Of a stretch of 64,000 nt of DNA, positions 41,913-49,310 are shown piece by piece. The notes beneath the pieces were generated by a model. The model was not told where the DNA came from. It did not search any database and saw only the letters and a list, made by a program, of their open reading frames with translations. Source of the DNA: an uncultured Selenomonadaceae bacterium (GTDB taxonomy: Bacteria; Bacillota; Negativicutes; Selenomonadales; Selenomonadaceae); NCBI GenBank assembly GCA_902778455.1, contig CACYXR010000018.1, positions 39,638 to 103,637 on the forward strand, written 5' to 3'. How positions within the stretch are numbered: position 1 is the first letter of the stretch; each line of letters starts with the position of its first letter. A program made the position numbers and the translations under genes.

Positions 41913-42530
41913 ATGATAAGAAATGTAATTTTCGACATTGGAAATGTGCTGATGGATTTCCGATGGATGGAGTATATGTATTCTCTGTTTTGCGATGACA
42001 AACAAACCATTGAGGCTGTCAATCAGGCAATATGGCGTCACGGAACTTGGGTATCAATGGACGAAGGAGCGGACGAAGTCACTGCCATTGAAAAGGCGGT
42101 CAGCCTTGTCCCATCTCACGAAAACGAAATCCGCAGAGCATTCGCCCATGCCGGGCAAGCTATGCACAAGCAAGACTATGCCATTCCGTGGATACAGGAA
42201 CTCAAGCGCATGGAAAAGCGCGTGTTTTACCTTTCCAACTATTCGGCGTTCTCTATCAGGGCTAATCGAGACGTTCTGGATTTCCTGCCGCATATGGACG
42301 GCGGTGTATTCTCGTATCAAGTACACATAGTCAAGCCAAATCCTGAAATATACCGCCTGCTGTGCGAGAAATATAATCTGAACGCTGAAGAATGCCTTTT
42401 CACAGACGATATGCCGGACAACATCGCGGCTGCAAAAGAATGCGGTTTTCACGCCGTGCTGTTTGAGGGCTATGAAAAATCATATCCGGCGATCATGGAA
42501 GCAATACAAGCAAACGATGACATGGAATGA
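41913..42530 (+). CDS. HAD-superfamily phosphatase in the SOS cassette
   Basis: 205 residues starting MIRNVIFDIGNVLMDFRWME. Motif I is FDIGNV, motif II lies in RVFYLSNYSAFS, motif III is the lysine of VHIVKPNPEIY, and motif IV is CLFTDDMPDNIAAAKECGF, all in family order with an alpha-helical cap (residues about 20-90). Probably a small-molecule or nucleotide phosphatase. It follows yolD by 12 bases. A piece of its 3' end (ECGFHAVLF..YPAIMEAI) is also found at 62021-62105 in copy C, in the same relative place. Confidence 0.88.
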   Translation: MIRNVIFDIGNVLMDFRWMEYMYSLFCDDKQTIEAVNQAIWRHGTWVSMDEGADEVTAIEKAVSLVPSHENEIRRAFAHAGQAMHKQDYAIPWIQELKRMEKRVFYLSNYSAFSIRANRDVLDFLPHMDGGVFSYQVHIVKPNPEIYRLLCEKYNLNAEECLFTDDMPDNIAAAKECGFHAVLFEGYEKSYPAIMEAIQANDDME

Positions 42531-42536
42531 GCTTTA

Positions 42537-42566
42537 TGTGCGGACGATATAGCGCAGATGATAAAG
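42537..42566 (+). pseudogene. SOS cassette copy B: yedK/HMCES 5' stump
   Basis: ATGTGCGGACGATATAGCGC then AGATGATAAA encodes MCGRYSADDK, equal to the first ten residues (MCGRYNADDK) of the gene at 62121. Homology stops at 42566, where a group II intron fragment begins. The nucleophile Cys2 codon is present but nothing else. Confidence 0.8.
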
Positions 42567-42727
42567 GTTCGTCAGGCCAGAGGTTTGCCTGCACCTTCCT
42601 TCAGATTCCACCCACAATGCCCTCCTTGGTGTTCGGCTATGTCTTTCCCGAAACAGTCCACTGGACTGTTTCGCCGGGCAGACTCCGGACTTTCACCGGT
42701 TAGAGACGTGCGCCGCCGGGCGCACAC
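42567..42727 (-). mobile_element. Group IIC-like intron, 5' (domain I) fragment
   Basis: Read on the minus strand from 42727: GUGUGCGCCCGGC opens as a group II 5' end, then CUAACCGGUGAAAGUCCGGA, then a palindrome CAGTCCAGTGGACTG, then ACCAAGGAGGGCAUUGUGG and AUCUGAAGGAAGGUGCAGGC, then CAAACCUCUGGCCUGACGAA. These are the order and motifs of group II domain I. The rest of domain I, domains II-VI and the reverse transcriptase are missing. The 5' end sits two bases past the T-run of a terminator, the typical IIC target. Confidence 0.75.
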
Positions 42728-42770
42728 AAAAAAGTCTTCCGCTTATTTATTATGATAAGCGGAAGACTTT
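42728..42770 (-). terminator. Terminator of the Nif11 peptide gene and intron target
   Basis: AAAGTCTTCCGCTTAT (42731-42746) and ATAAGCGGAAGACTTT (42755-42770) form a perfect 16-bp stem with an 8-base loop. On the minus strand it is followed by a T-run (42733-42728) and then the intron 5' end. Confidence 0.9.
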
Positions 42771-42831
42771 CAATTTCGACATTTACCCATATAAATTGAA
42801 ATTTGACATACTTTCATATCATCAGGGCAAT

Positions 42832-43080
42832 TTAACCTACATTTATATAGCCAGGACAAGCTTTCCCATAATTTTCGCATATATTATAGCCGCCTGCAAC
42901 CTTTTCCAGTGCTTCTTCTTCCAACTCAAAATCGTATATCTCGGCCAAATAGGCTTCAGCCTCCTCTTTTGTCATTTCCATACCTCCCGATTTGGCTAAA
43001 ACCATCAGTTCTTCAGCAGTATGACACTGCATAGCTTTTGCAAGCATTTCTTTCGTGATTTCGTTTTTGTTGATCGACAT
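42832..43080 (-). CDS. Nif11-type RiPP precursor peptide (orphan)
   Basis: 82 residues from ATG at 43080 with AGGGAGG upstream. The leader (about 1-64) has the Nif11 pattern: helical, acidic, AKAMQCHTAEELMVLAKSGG, MTKEEAEAYLAEIYDFELEE, ending ALEKVAGG, a double-glycine cleavage site. The predicted core YNICENYGKACPGYINVG has two Cys seven residues apart, three Tyr, and no Ser/Thr, so classical lanthionine formation is not possible. No modifying enzyme or C39-ABC exporter gene is adjacent. Monocistronic with a strong terminator. The product is unknown. Confidence 0.82.
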   Translation of the reverse strand: MSINKNEITKEMLAKAMQCHTAEELMVLAKSGGMEMTKEEAEAYLAEIYDFELEEEALEKVAGGYNICENYGKACPGYINVG

Positions 43081-43304
43081 AGTGGAATCCTCCCTTAACT
43101 GTTAAATTTAAATGCCTTTAATATATATACAAAACAGGTTCATCAAAATTGACGTTGCCGGAAAAATTTTTTAAATTTTATCATACTCGTCTTCGCAAAG
43201 CGAAACCGGAATTGCCGTAAAAAGCGGCTCTCTGTCAGAATGTGCGAAAAGCCTCATTTGATGATATAATTGGCGTAATATCAATTCCTTATGGAGGGAA
43301 TAAA

Positions 43305-43715
43305 ATGCAGCACGAATGCAGGATCACAGTTTTGGAAACAAAGGTTTTTGCTGACTATCAGGAGAAATATCTCGCTGACCCCAAGTCCGGTCCGTGTCCC
43401 TGCTTTAAGGCCGGAGATACATTCCTCCTGAAAAGGACCGGCGAACAGGATGATTTCTACCATCTGATGAACGGCAGATTCTGCGGCGAGGCGTGGGACG
43501 CCATCAGCAGGTATGTATATGCCGCTTTGCAAGGCGGTTCTATTATGCGCAAGTGGACAAACGATGACCGCATGATGATTGCCTGCTGCAATGACGGAAC
43601 GCGGCCTGTCATTTTCAAAATCGAGCGTATCGACATTCCCGAGACGGAAGAGGAGCGTCAATGGCTTAAAAAGCAGAACTTCAAAAATACCGCAGTCGAT
43701 GCCTATACCGGATAA
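43305..43715 (+). CDS. TIGR04076-family protein
   Basis: 136 residues from ATG at 43305 (GGAGGG nine bases upstream). MQHECRITVLETKVFADYQE, then GPCPCFKAGDTFLLK, FCGEAWDAISRYVYAALQGG and MMIACCNDGTRPVIFKIERI are the conserved blocks of TIGR04076, a small Cys-containing family of unknown function in anaerobes, possibly metal- or cofactor-binding. TATAAT lies at 43265-43270. Followed by a SnoaL-like gene after about 28 bases; the two may be co-transcribed. Confidence 0.8.
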   Translation: MQHECRITVLETKVFADYQEKYLADPKSGPCPCFKAGDTFLLKRTGEQDDFYHLMNGRFCGEAWDAISRYVYAALQGGSIMRKWTNDDRMMIACCNDGTRPVIFKIERIDIPETEEERQWLKKQNFKNTAVDAYTG

Positions 43716-43743
43716 TCATTAGTAACGGAAAGGTTGAGTTCTC

Positions 43744-44160
43744 ATGGCAAACGAAAAAGAACGCGCTTTGATCGCAAAATTTGAAACGATGATCAATACC
43801 GCCGATGAAGCATTGGCGGCAGAACTGGTCGCCGAGGACGCCGTCTTTTATGCTCCGACCTCGCCGGAGCCGCTCAAAGGCCCCAAAGGTTACCTTTCCA
43901 TCGTCCACATGATGCGCTCCGCGTTTTCCGATGTGCAGTGGCAATTGGAAGACTGCGTTGTTTCCCCGGGTAAGATTGCCGTCTGCTGGTCATGCACCGG
44001 TACCCATGACGGGAACTTTATGGGACATTCCGCCACAGGAAAGAAATTCAAGGTTCACTGCATGAACTTCTACGGACTGAAAGACGGAAAATTCGTATCC
44101 GACGTGGGGAACCCGGATATTCTCGGAATCCTCCTGCAGACTGGACTTTTGCGCCCATAA
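43744..44160 (+). CDS. SnoaL-like (NTF2-fold) protein
   Basis: 138 residues. EKERALIAKFETMINTADEA, AVFYAPTSPEPLKGPKGYLS, GTHDGNFMGHSATGKKF and HCMNFYGLKDGKFVSDVGNP follow the SnoaL/ester-cyclase pattern: a cone-shaped NTF2 fold with a hydrophobic pocket. The exact substrate is unknown. An AAAGG site precedes the ATG. Followed by a Gly-rich peptide remnant and terminator copy 4. Confidence 0.8.
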   Translation: MANEKERALIAKFETMINTADEALAAELVAEDAVFYAPTSPEPLKGPKGYLSIVHMMRSAFSDVQWQLEDCVVSPGKIAVCWSCTGTHDGNFMGHSATGKKFKVHCMNFYGLKDGKFVSDVGNPDILGILLQTGLLRP

Positions 44161-44185
44161 TCATTCGCACCATAACAGCGGCTAA

Positions 44186-44241
44186 CGGAAGCTATGGCGG
44201 CGGGTACTGCCGGGGCAGCGAAAAACAACAACGAAGGCTGA
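44186..44241 (+). pseudogene. Second 3'-end remnant of the Gly-rich peptide gene
   Basis: Encodes GSYGGGYCRGSE, then one base too many before AACAACGAAGGCTGA, matching the end (YGGGYCWGNENNEG) of the intact peptide at 27723-27959 with a frameshift. Followed, as in the intact gene, by a GACGGGCAT terminator. Confidence 0.65.
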
Positions 44242-44246
44242 AATGT

Positions 44247-44297
44247 AAAAAAGACGGGCATCGGGGAGTATGTGTAACTCCTCAATGCCCGTCTTTT
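44247..44297. terminator. GACGGGCAT-family terminator, copy 4
   Basis: AAAAAAGACGGGCATCGGGG ... CTCAATGCCCGTCTTTT, nearly identical to the copy behind the intact Gly-rich gene (27965-28012). Confidence 0.9.
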
Positions 44298-44310
44298 ATT
44301 TAGGATTATC

Positions 44311-44354
44311 CAAGGGGCTGTTGCATGAGTGAAAAACCGTGCAGCAGCCCCTTG
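44311..44354. terminator. Strong hairpin behind the secreted-protein gene
   Basis: CAAGGGGCTGTTGCA-N14-TGCAGCAGCCCCTTG pairs at 14 of 15 positions and starts two bases from the stop at 44356. No T-run follows on the minus strand, so it may protect the 3' end rather than terminate. Confidence 0.5.
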
Positions 44355-44355
44355 C

Positions 44356-45480
44356 TCATTCACCGGCCGGCATGAGTATCAGGCAGACAGGAAGATTCGA
44401 AGCCCCCGGCGGGGAGAACTCGAAGAAGTTAGGTACAGAGTTGTCATAGCGGCCTAAATCCGCCAGCTCCATGTGGCTGCCAAAAAGGGCGGTCCCCTCT
44501 TCACGGGCTTTGGAAACATTCTCCGGCTCCGGGGCAGTCTGATCCCCAAAGTAGCCGAGGCCTGCAGGCGTCTCAATCAGTTTCGTATATGGACTGTGAT
44601 CCCGGCGCACAGTCATGGTACCGGCATAGGTGCCCCCTAAGGGTGACAAGTAGTACTGTACCTTGGGAGCCCCTTCTTTGACAGGTATAGCAATCTTATA
44701 GAGCACGCCATAATTGCCATAATCCACTGTCTGACACCCATCGGTGGCGTCCACCCCTATCTTGTATTTGTCTGTTTCATTATCCGCCAGCATGATGTAG
44801 ACAATGCCATCCCGTTCCGGATCATATTCCCGTTCAGAGGTAATCTCCCTGTCCATGCCCTTATAAGTACCACGGAGGGCCACGGAGTCCCTTGGCAGCA
44901 CTTTGGCCCCTTCGATGAACTCAAACGGGTTCGCATTGGCAGGATACATGATGACGGATGTCTTCACAGGATGATCCGCCTTGAAATCGTAGACGCCATA
45001 CACCAGCTGCCCAGGCTGCAGGACAATCTCATCCATGCCGGACTGCAGCAGGCGCTTCTTATCCTTCAACAACAAAACAAGATCTGTTTTCTTTTCACCA
45101 AAATACTGGCGCTGGGTATTCTTGCCCACCCAAAGATAGTATTCGCCGGGTTCGGCTGTCCCGCCGCGGGTCACCTGCACTATGTTGACCTTCTCCTCGG
45201 GGCTGGCATTTTCCAACACCACCGCCACTTTCTGGGGCACCTTGGTGTTGTTCAGATGGTAGTAAAGCACCCTCACCTCGCCTTCCACGGTGTCCTGATA
45301 AAGGATCCCAGGTCTGTCCACATACTCCGGGCTATCGGAAAACAGCAGGGTGCCGCCTGTGTCCCTGGAGGTCACTTCCCACCGGTGCATCGTATTCGAT
45401 TTTGGGGCAGCTTCCGCCACCATAGGCATGCAAGCCAGCGCACAAAACACACCGGCCGCCAGTTTCATCTTCAATGTCAT
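44356..45480 (-). CDS. Secreted hypothetical protein, partner of the DUF4127 gene
   Basis: 374 residues from ATG at 45480, chosen for its GGGGAG site and signal peptide (MTLKMKLAAGVFCALACMPM...AEA). The mature part is beta-rich with an initial HRWEVTSRDTGGTLLFSDSP and a mid region containing LVYGVYDFKADHPVKTSVIM and YKIGVDATDGCQTVDYGNYG. No transmembrane anchor. I do not recognise the family; it looks like a copper amine oxidase-like N-terminal or cell-surface beta protein only in a general sense. It starts 25 bases after the DUF4127 stop, so the two are co-expressed and exported. Confidence 0.7.
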   Translation of the reverse strand: MTLKMKLAAGVFCALACMPMVAEAAPKSNTMHRWEVTSRDTGGTLLFSDSPEYVDRPGILYQDTVEGEVRVLYYHLNNTKVPQKVAVVLENASPEEKVNIVQVTRGGTAEPGEYYLWVGKNTQRQYFGEKKTDLVLLLKDKKRLLQSGMDEIVLQPGQLVYGVYDFKADHPVKTSVIMYPANANPFEFIEGAKVLPRDSVALRGTYKGMDREITSEREYDPERDGIVYIMLADNETDKYKIGVDATDGCQTVDYGNYGVLYKIAIPVKEGAPKVQYYLSPLGGTYAGTMTVRRDHSPYTKLIETPAGLGYFGDQTAPEPENVSKAREEGTALFGSHMELADLGRYDNSVPNFFEFSPPGASNLPVCLILMPAGE

Positions 45481-45505
45481 TCTGCTCCCCAACCTTCCTA
45501 TGCTT

Positions 45506-47110
45506 TTATCGAAAGACCACATCACATTCGAACATCCTAAGCCATGGGTTCTTAACGGTAAAATCTACAGAAATATTGGGCATATGCTTCCCGGCGAAAT
45601 CCCGCATAAGCTCTGTGTTGCGCTTTTCCGCAAAAGCGAGCTTGTCATCCAGTTTGTAGTAATACTTATAGCTGCCGAAATTCCGCACCAGTTCCGTGCC
45701 TACCTGTGAGCGCACATTGGCCTGATAAGCCCAGTCATCCAAATAGCGCACCGCAAGCAGGTAATCCTTGGCAGCATTGGTCATTTTCCCCGTCAGCATC
45801 CCCGTACCCAGAGCGAATCCCGTTGAATTGGTTGCAGTGTTCCAGCCGGAATAAGTCTTGAGCTTGAACAGCAGATTCTTTTGTTCCAAAATATTGAGCA
45901 GGGCATTGTCTGCGCCGTTGGCATACTTTATGTCCGCCACTCCTACGGGATAGCCGGCATTTACAGCATCTTCCACCATTTTGGCGAAGGCTTCGGTACC
46001 TTTATCCGCTTTCAGATCCGGCACAAAATCTGCCTCCGTAGGCATGGCGTTATGGGTTTCTATTGTTCTGCCTTTTTGCTCCGTATTGACAAGAAGCAGC
46101 AGGTCTGCCCGCTTGGGAGTTCTCACCTGCAGCCCCCCGGCAATCTTCAGCGCTGCTTCCACAGATTCGGAAATCTTCTCATCGGAAAAATCCGGAACGG
46201 TGTCCCCACCCTTGCCCGGAGCGTAGCGAACACAGACAAAGGGGATATTCCGCGTCATATCATTGATGGCCCGGTTCAAAAGCAAAATGTTGAATTCATC
46301 AATCCCCGGCATGGATTGGAATTTGCTCTTGGGCAGATTCTTCTTCTCTGCATAGGCCAGAATCTCGCGGTTTTCCCGATGGGTTTGACACAAGGGTGCA
46401 TTGTCATCTCGTCCCAAGATCAGATAGTCGATGGTGCCCAAAGCCGTCATATCCATCAACGCTTTGGTGGCAGCCAGATTTTTTGCTCGTCTGCCAAACC
46501 AATCCTTTTGACACTCCTGAGGAATAGCTTTTTCGTATGCCTGCAGATCCCGTTTCTCTGCAGCGGAAAGCTTGCCTATCTCCCCCTTGTCCAGCAGACG
46601 GGTGTACTGGAAGATATCAGCACCGTACTGCTCATAATAGGCAGGCTCCTCGATATTGCCTCCCCACCCCTGATACGGAGTGCGCATAAGGGAATCAAAG
46701 ACGTAGATATGCAGATGGGGATTATCCTGCCGCAATCGTTTGAAATTCTCCAAGCGTTCAGTCATCTCTGCCTGACTAACCTCGTGCTTTCGCGAAGGTA
46801 TCAGCCCCCCATAAAGCATCGAATCCGACGCTATAACAGCCGACTTTGCTTTAGGTGCATTTTCCCGCAGCCATTGCCATAGTTCCTGCGGATGCCCCAT
46901 GTTGGTGGCATTGCTCAAAAGCTCCTTTGGCGGCAACACCAGATCATAGCCGGCTGCCTCCACTACCTCTCCTGTCTGATGATAGGAAATCGGCCTGTCA
47001 TCATGAGGAATAAACAGTATCCTGCCTCCCGCCTGCGCAGAGCACCAAGGCAACAAAAACGCAGTCAATAAGAGCATAAATTTTCTTTTCAACAATTCAA
47101 CGCACCTCAT
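45506..47110 (-). CDS. DUF4127 family exported protein
   Basis: 534 residues from ATG at 47110; a TTG at 47095 has a better-placed GAGGTG and may be the real start. Signal peptide around MLLLTAFLLPWCSAQA. ILFIPHDDRPISYHQTGEVV near the mature N terminus, VIASDSMLYGGLIPSRKHEV, IDYLILGRDDNAPLCQTHRE and PVGVADIKYANGADNALLN are DUF4127 blocks (conserved Asp/His residues reminiscent of deacetylase or hydrolase centres). Function unknown; found mainly in Firmicutes. The secreted partner gene follows immediately. Confidence 0.82.
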   Translation of the reverse strand: MRCVELLKRKFMLLLTAFLLPWCSAQAGGRILFIPHDDRPISYHQTGEVVEAAGYDLVLPPKELLSNATNMGHPQELWQWLRENAPKAKSAVIASDSMLYGGLIPSRKHEVSQAEMTERLENFKRLRQDNPHLHIYVFDSLMRTPYQGWGGNIEEPAYYEQYGADIFQYTRLLDKGEIGKLSAAEKRDLQAYEKAIPQECQKDWFGRRAKNLAATKALMDMTALGTIDYLILGRDDNAPLCQTHRENREILAYAEKKNLPKSKFQSMPGIDEFNILLLNRAINDMTRNIPFVCVRYAPGKGGDTVPDFSDEKISESVEAALKIAGGLQVRTPKRADLLLLVNTEQKGRTIETHNAMPTEADFVPDLKADKGTEAFAKMVEDAVNAGYPVGVADIKYANGADNALLNILEQKNLLFKLKTYSGWNTATNSTGFALGTGMLTGKMTNAAKDYLLAVRYLDDWAYQANVRSQVGTELVRNFGSYKYYYKLDDKLAFAEKRNTELMRDFAGKHMPNISVDFTVKNPWLRMFECDVVFR

Positions 47111-47182
47111 TGCATATACTTTTTCATATTTCTTCAAACTTCGCCAAAGTTCGTGAACATTGGATTTACTATATTCTAGCAT

Positions 47183-47394
47183 TTTGCCTACTGCTCTCGC
47201 AACAAAAAAGCTCGCGGAGCCGAAGCCCTGCGCGCCAATTTCTCATATTCTGATTCGGTGCCGTCCGGGGGATATGTAAATAGAACGTACGGCAGCTTCC
47301 AATATCAAACCCGTACGGCTGTGCGCTGTCAGGTGAGAAGCGGCGCATCTGCTTGTTTGAACGGCGACAAAATTATCATACATAAAATCCGATG
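47183..47394. other. Gene-free gap
   Basis: Contains two CCGTACGGC motifs (near 47290 and 47325) that could pair; no gene or known RNA recognised. Confidence 0.3.
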
Positions 47395-47850
47395 TCAACC
47401 CGTCTTTTCATTTGAGACGCCTGTGTAGCGGTCGCGCCCGTTTTCCTTGGACTTGTAAAGCGCCGTATCCGCTTCCTTGGTCAGGACTTCGCTGTCGTAG
47501 CCCGTAATATCTCCTTCATATAATGCTCCGCCTATGCTGAGTGTTACCGGGATATAGGACAGCGTAGACCGGACATACGACAAAAGACGATCGGCAATAA
47601 ATTGCATGTCGTCCGCCGTTACATCATGGAGCAGCAGAATGAATTCATCACCGCCGTAACGTCCGCCGATATGGTGGCTTCCCGCCGCCATCCGGATACC
47701 GTCGGCAACCTCACGCAGCACCATATCCCCAGTCTGATGCCCCAGTGTATCGTTTACCTGCTTGCAATAATCCACATCGATCAGCATCAAGCCGAGCCTG
47801 TTCACAAAAAGGCTTTGGAGCAAACTCCGCTTATCTTTTTCAGTACATCC
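47395..47850 (-). pseudogene. GGDEF domain protein, 5'-truncated
   Basis: Frame reads CTEKDKRSLLQSLFVNRLGL, MLIDVDYCKQVNDTLGHQTG and the active site RYGGDEFILLLHDV, ending YKSKENGRDRYTG. The conserved DxLTGLxNR start of GGDEF domains and any sensor are missing; a stop codon precedes at about 47855. It overlaps, in another frame, the 3' end of the ATP-grasp gene. No ribosome site. Likely a remnant joined to the ATP-grasp gene by deletion. Confidence 0.75.
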
Positions 47851-49310
47851 ATAATCTCATGGTTATACGGATTTGCGTTCAGCAGCTTTTCGGGAACGAT
47901 CGGTTTTTCTTCGGAACCGCTTTTATAGTAGGAAATAATATCGGAAATCAACGCCTCTGTATCACGCTTCAGGACATCCATGATTTCCGGCGTAAGCTCC
48001 GCGCTGTCTTCGGGCGGGATAAAAAGGGATGTGTTCGAATACAATAAGTCCGGATATTTTTCCTCTATGAGCATAAGCAGGGCAAACTCTCTTTTTGTCG
48101 TCTCTGGGTCGTCGTGAACAAGGTATACACAGCCTGTCTCTGTTTCCAGATCGATGGTCTCGCGGATATGGTCTGTTTTCTCTGCGCTCTCCACCCATCC
48201 GGAGTAAAAGCTGTCCATATTGCGAAGGATGGGGATAATGCCCGATGAAGAAATGGTTGTATCCCTGTCGGAATAAAAATCCTTTACATATCCTTTCCTC
48301 AGGGGACGATACGGTTTTTGCAGGAAATCCCTGTGGAAATCGCTGTCAAGCATACAATCCAGCACTACGCCGGTTTCATGATACCCAAACACTTTATCAA
48401 GAAATCCGGACGGAGCGCTGCCGCCCATCACGCGGCAGTTGGCTTCAATGAGAACGGGGCCTCTCTCATCGACCATATACTCGCCATGTACGGGGCCGTC
48501 CGTGATCCCAAGAGCCTGCACCGCCCGAAACGCGTATTCAACAAGCTGCGCCTCTTTCCGGCCAAGCTCCATGACCGCTTCCAAGCCCCTGTATATGACA
48601 TACCCCGAAGGGGTTTGCTTTTTATGATACCGGAACACAGACGTCAGCGCCGGTACGCCGTTCCGGCTGACCGTATTCACGACATACTCTTCGCCGAACA
48701 TACGCTCCTGCAAGAGCAGTCGGTTTTCAGCCTCGCCGAACATATTCTCGGCCTTCTTCTCCTGCCGGAACGCGGCCAATAATTCCTCTTTGCCGTGAAC
48801 CAGATGAACGCCGACAGAGGCAACACCGTGATCATGCTTCAGGACAACGTCTTCCATGCCTGTTTTTGCAAGGAACAAAAGGCAGTCTTCCCATGAGGAC
48901 ACTTCTTGCCCGCGGATATATCTCAGCCCGGCTTCTTTCAGGGTTCGGTGCATGACGCTTTTCCGGGTCATCTTTGGGATATTCGAAAAAGGATTTCCGG
49001 TCAATCCCAAATCGTCTGCAAGGCGGGTGCCTATGATGACACCTTCCTCGCCGCCCACCAGCACCAGCAGGGGGTCAAGGCCGCGCACTTCCCGCAAGGT
49101 TGCCGCGTAATCGGGATTTTCTTTTATGCGCGTAATCGGGTATTTTATCCTTGCATACTTGTTTTTTCGTTCCTCGTCCATCAGCCTTCTGGCATATCCT
49201 TCGGGGACATACGCTTCGAGTATGACCGGCTCGTAACCTCTTTGCCTGATGTCTTCAAGAAAGTTGAAAGCGGTGGACATCGGCTCGGCGACCACAATCT
49301 TGTTTTTCAT
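47802..49310 (-). CDS. ATP-grasp ligase, coupled to a MATE-HATPase transporter gene
   Basis: 502 residues. The N-terminal preATP-grasp region has VVAEPMSTAFNFLEDIRQRG and LVGGEEGVIIGTRLADDLGL. The ATP-grasp core contains VVLKHDHGVASVGVHLVHG (phosphate loop) and HGEYMVDERGPVLIEANCRV (metal ligands). A C-terminal helical extension follows, in which EIMDVLK occurs twice. Fits the carboxylate-amine ligases that make dipeptides or amino-acid amides (BacD/LabL class). The last ~15 residues lie over a truncated GGDEF frame, so the natural C terminus may be altered. Start overlaps the stop of the upstream MATE gene (ATGA). Confidence 0.85.
   Translation of the reverse strand: MKNKIVVAEPMSTAFNFLEDIRQRGYEPVILEAYVPEGYARRLMDEERKNKYARIKYPITRIKENPDYAATLREVRGLDPLLVLVGGEEGVIIGTRLADDLGLTGNPFSNIPKMTRKSVMHRTLKEAGLRYIRGQEVSSWEDCLLFLAKTGMEDVVLKHDHGVASVGVHLVHGKEELLAAFRQEKKAENMFGEAENRLLLQERMFGEEYVVNTVSRNGVPALTSVFRYHKKQTPSGYVIYRGLEAVMELGRKEAQLVEYAFRAVQALGITDGPVHGEYMVDERGPVLIEANCRVMGGSAPSGFLDKVFGYHETGVVLDCMLDSDFHRDFLQKPYRPLRKGYVKDFYSDRDTTISSSGIIPILRNMDSFYSGWVESAEKTDHIRETIDLETETGCVYLVHDDPETTKREFALLMLIEEKYPDLLYSNTSLFIPPEDSAELTPEIMDVLKRDTEALISDIISYYKSGSEEKPIVPEKLLNANPYNHEIMDVLKKISGVCSKAFL

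Noticed and set aside
47183..47394. Structured RNA or group II domain V in the gap
   Set aside because: Two CCGTACGGC motifs repeat, but neither forms the 34-base domain V hairpin with the AGC triad and GNRA loop.
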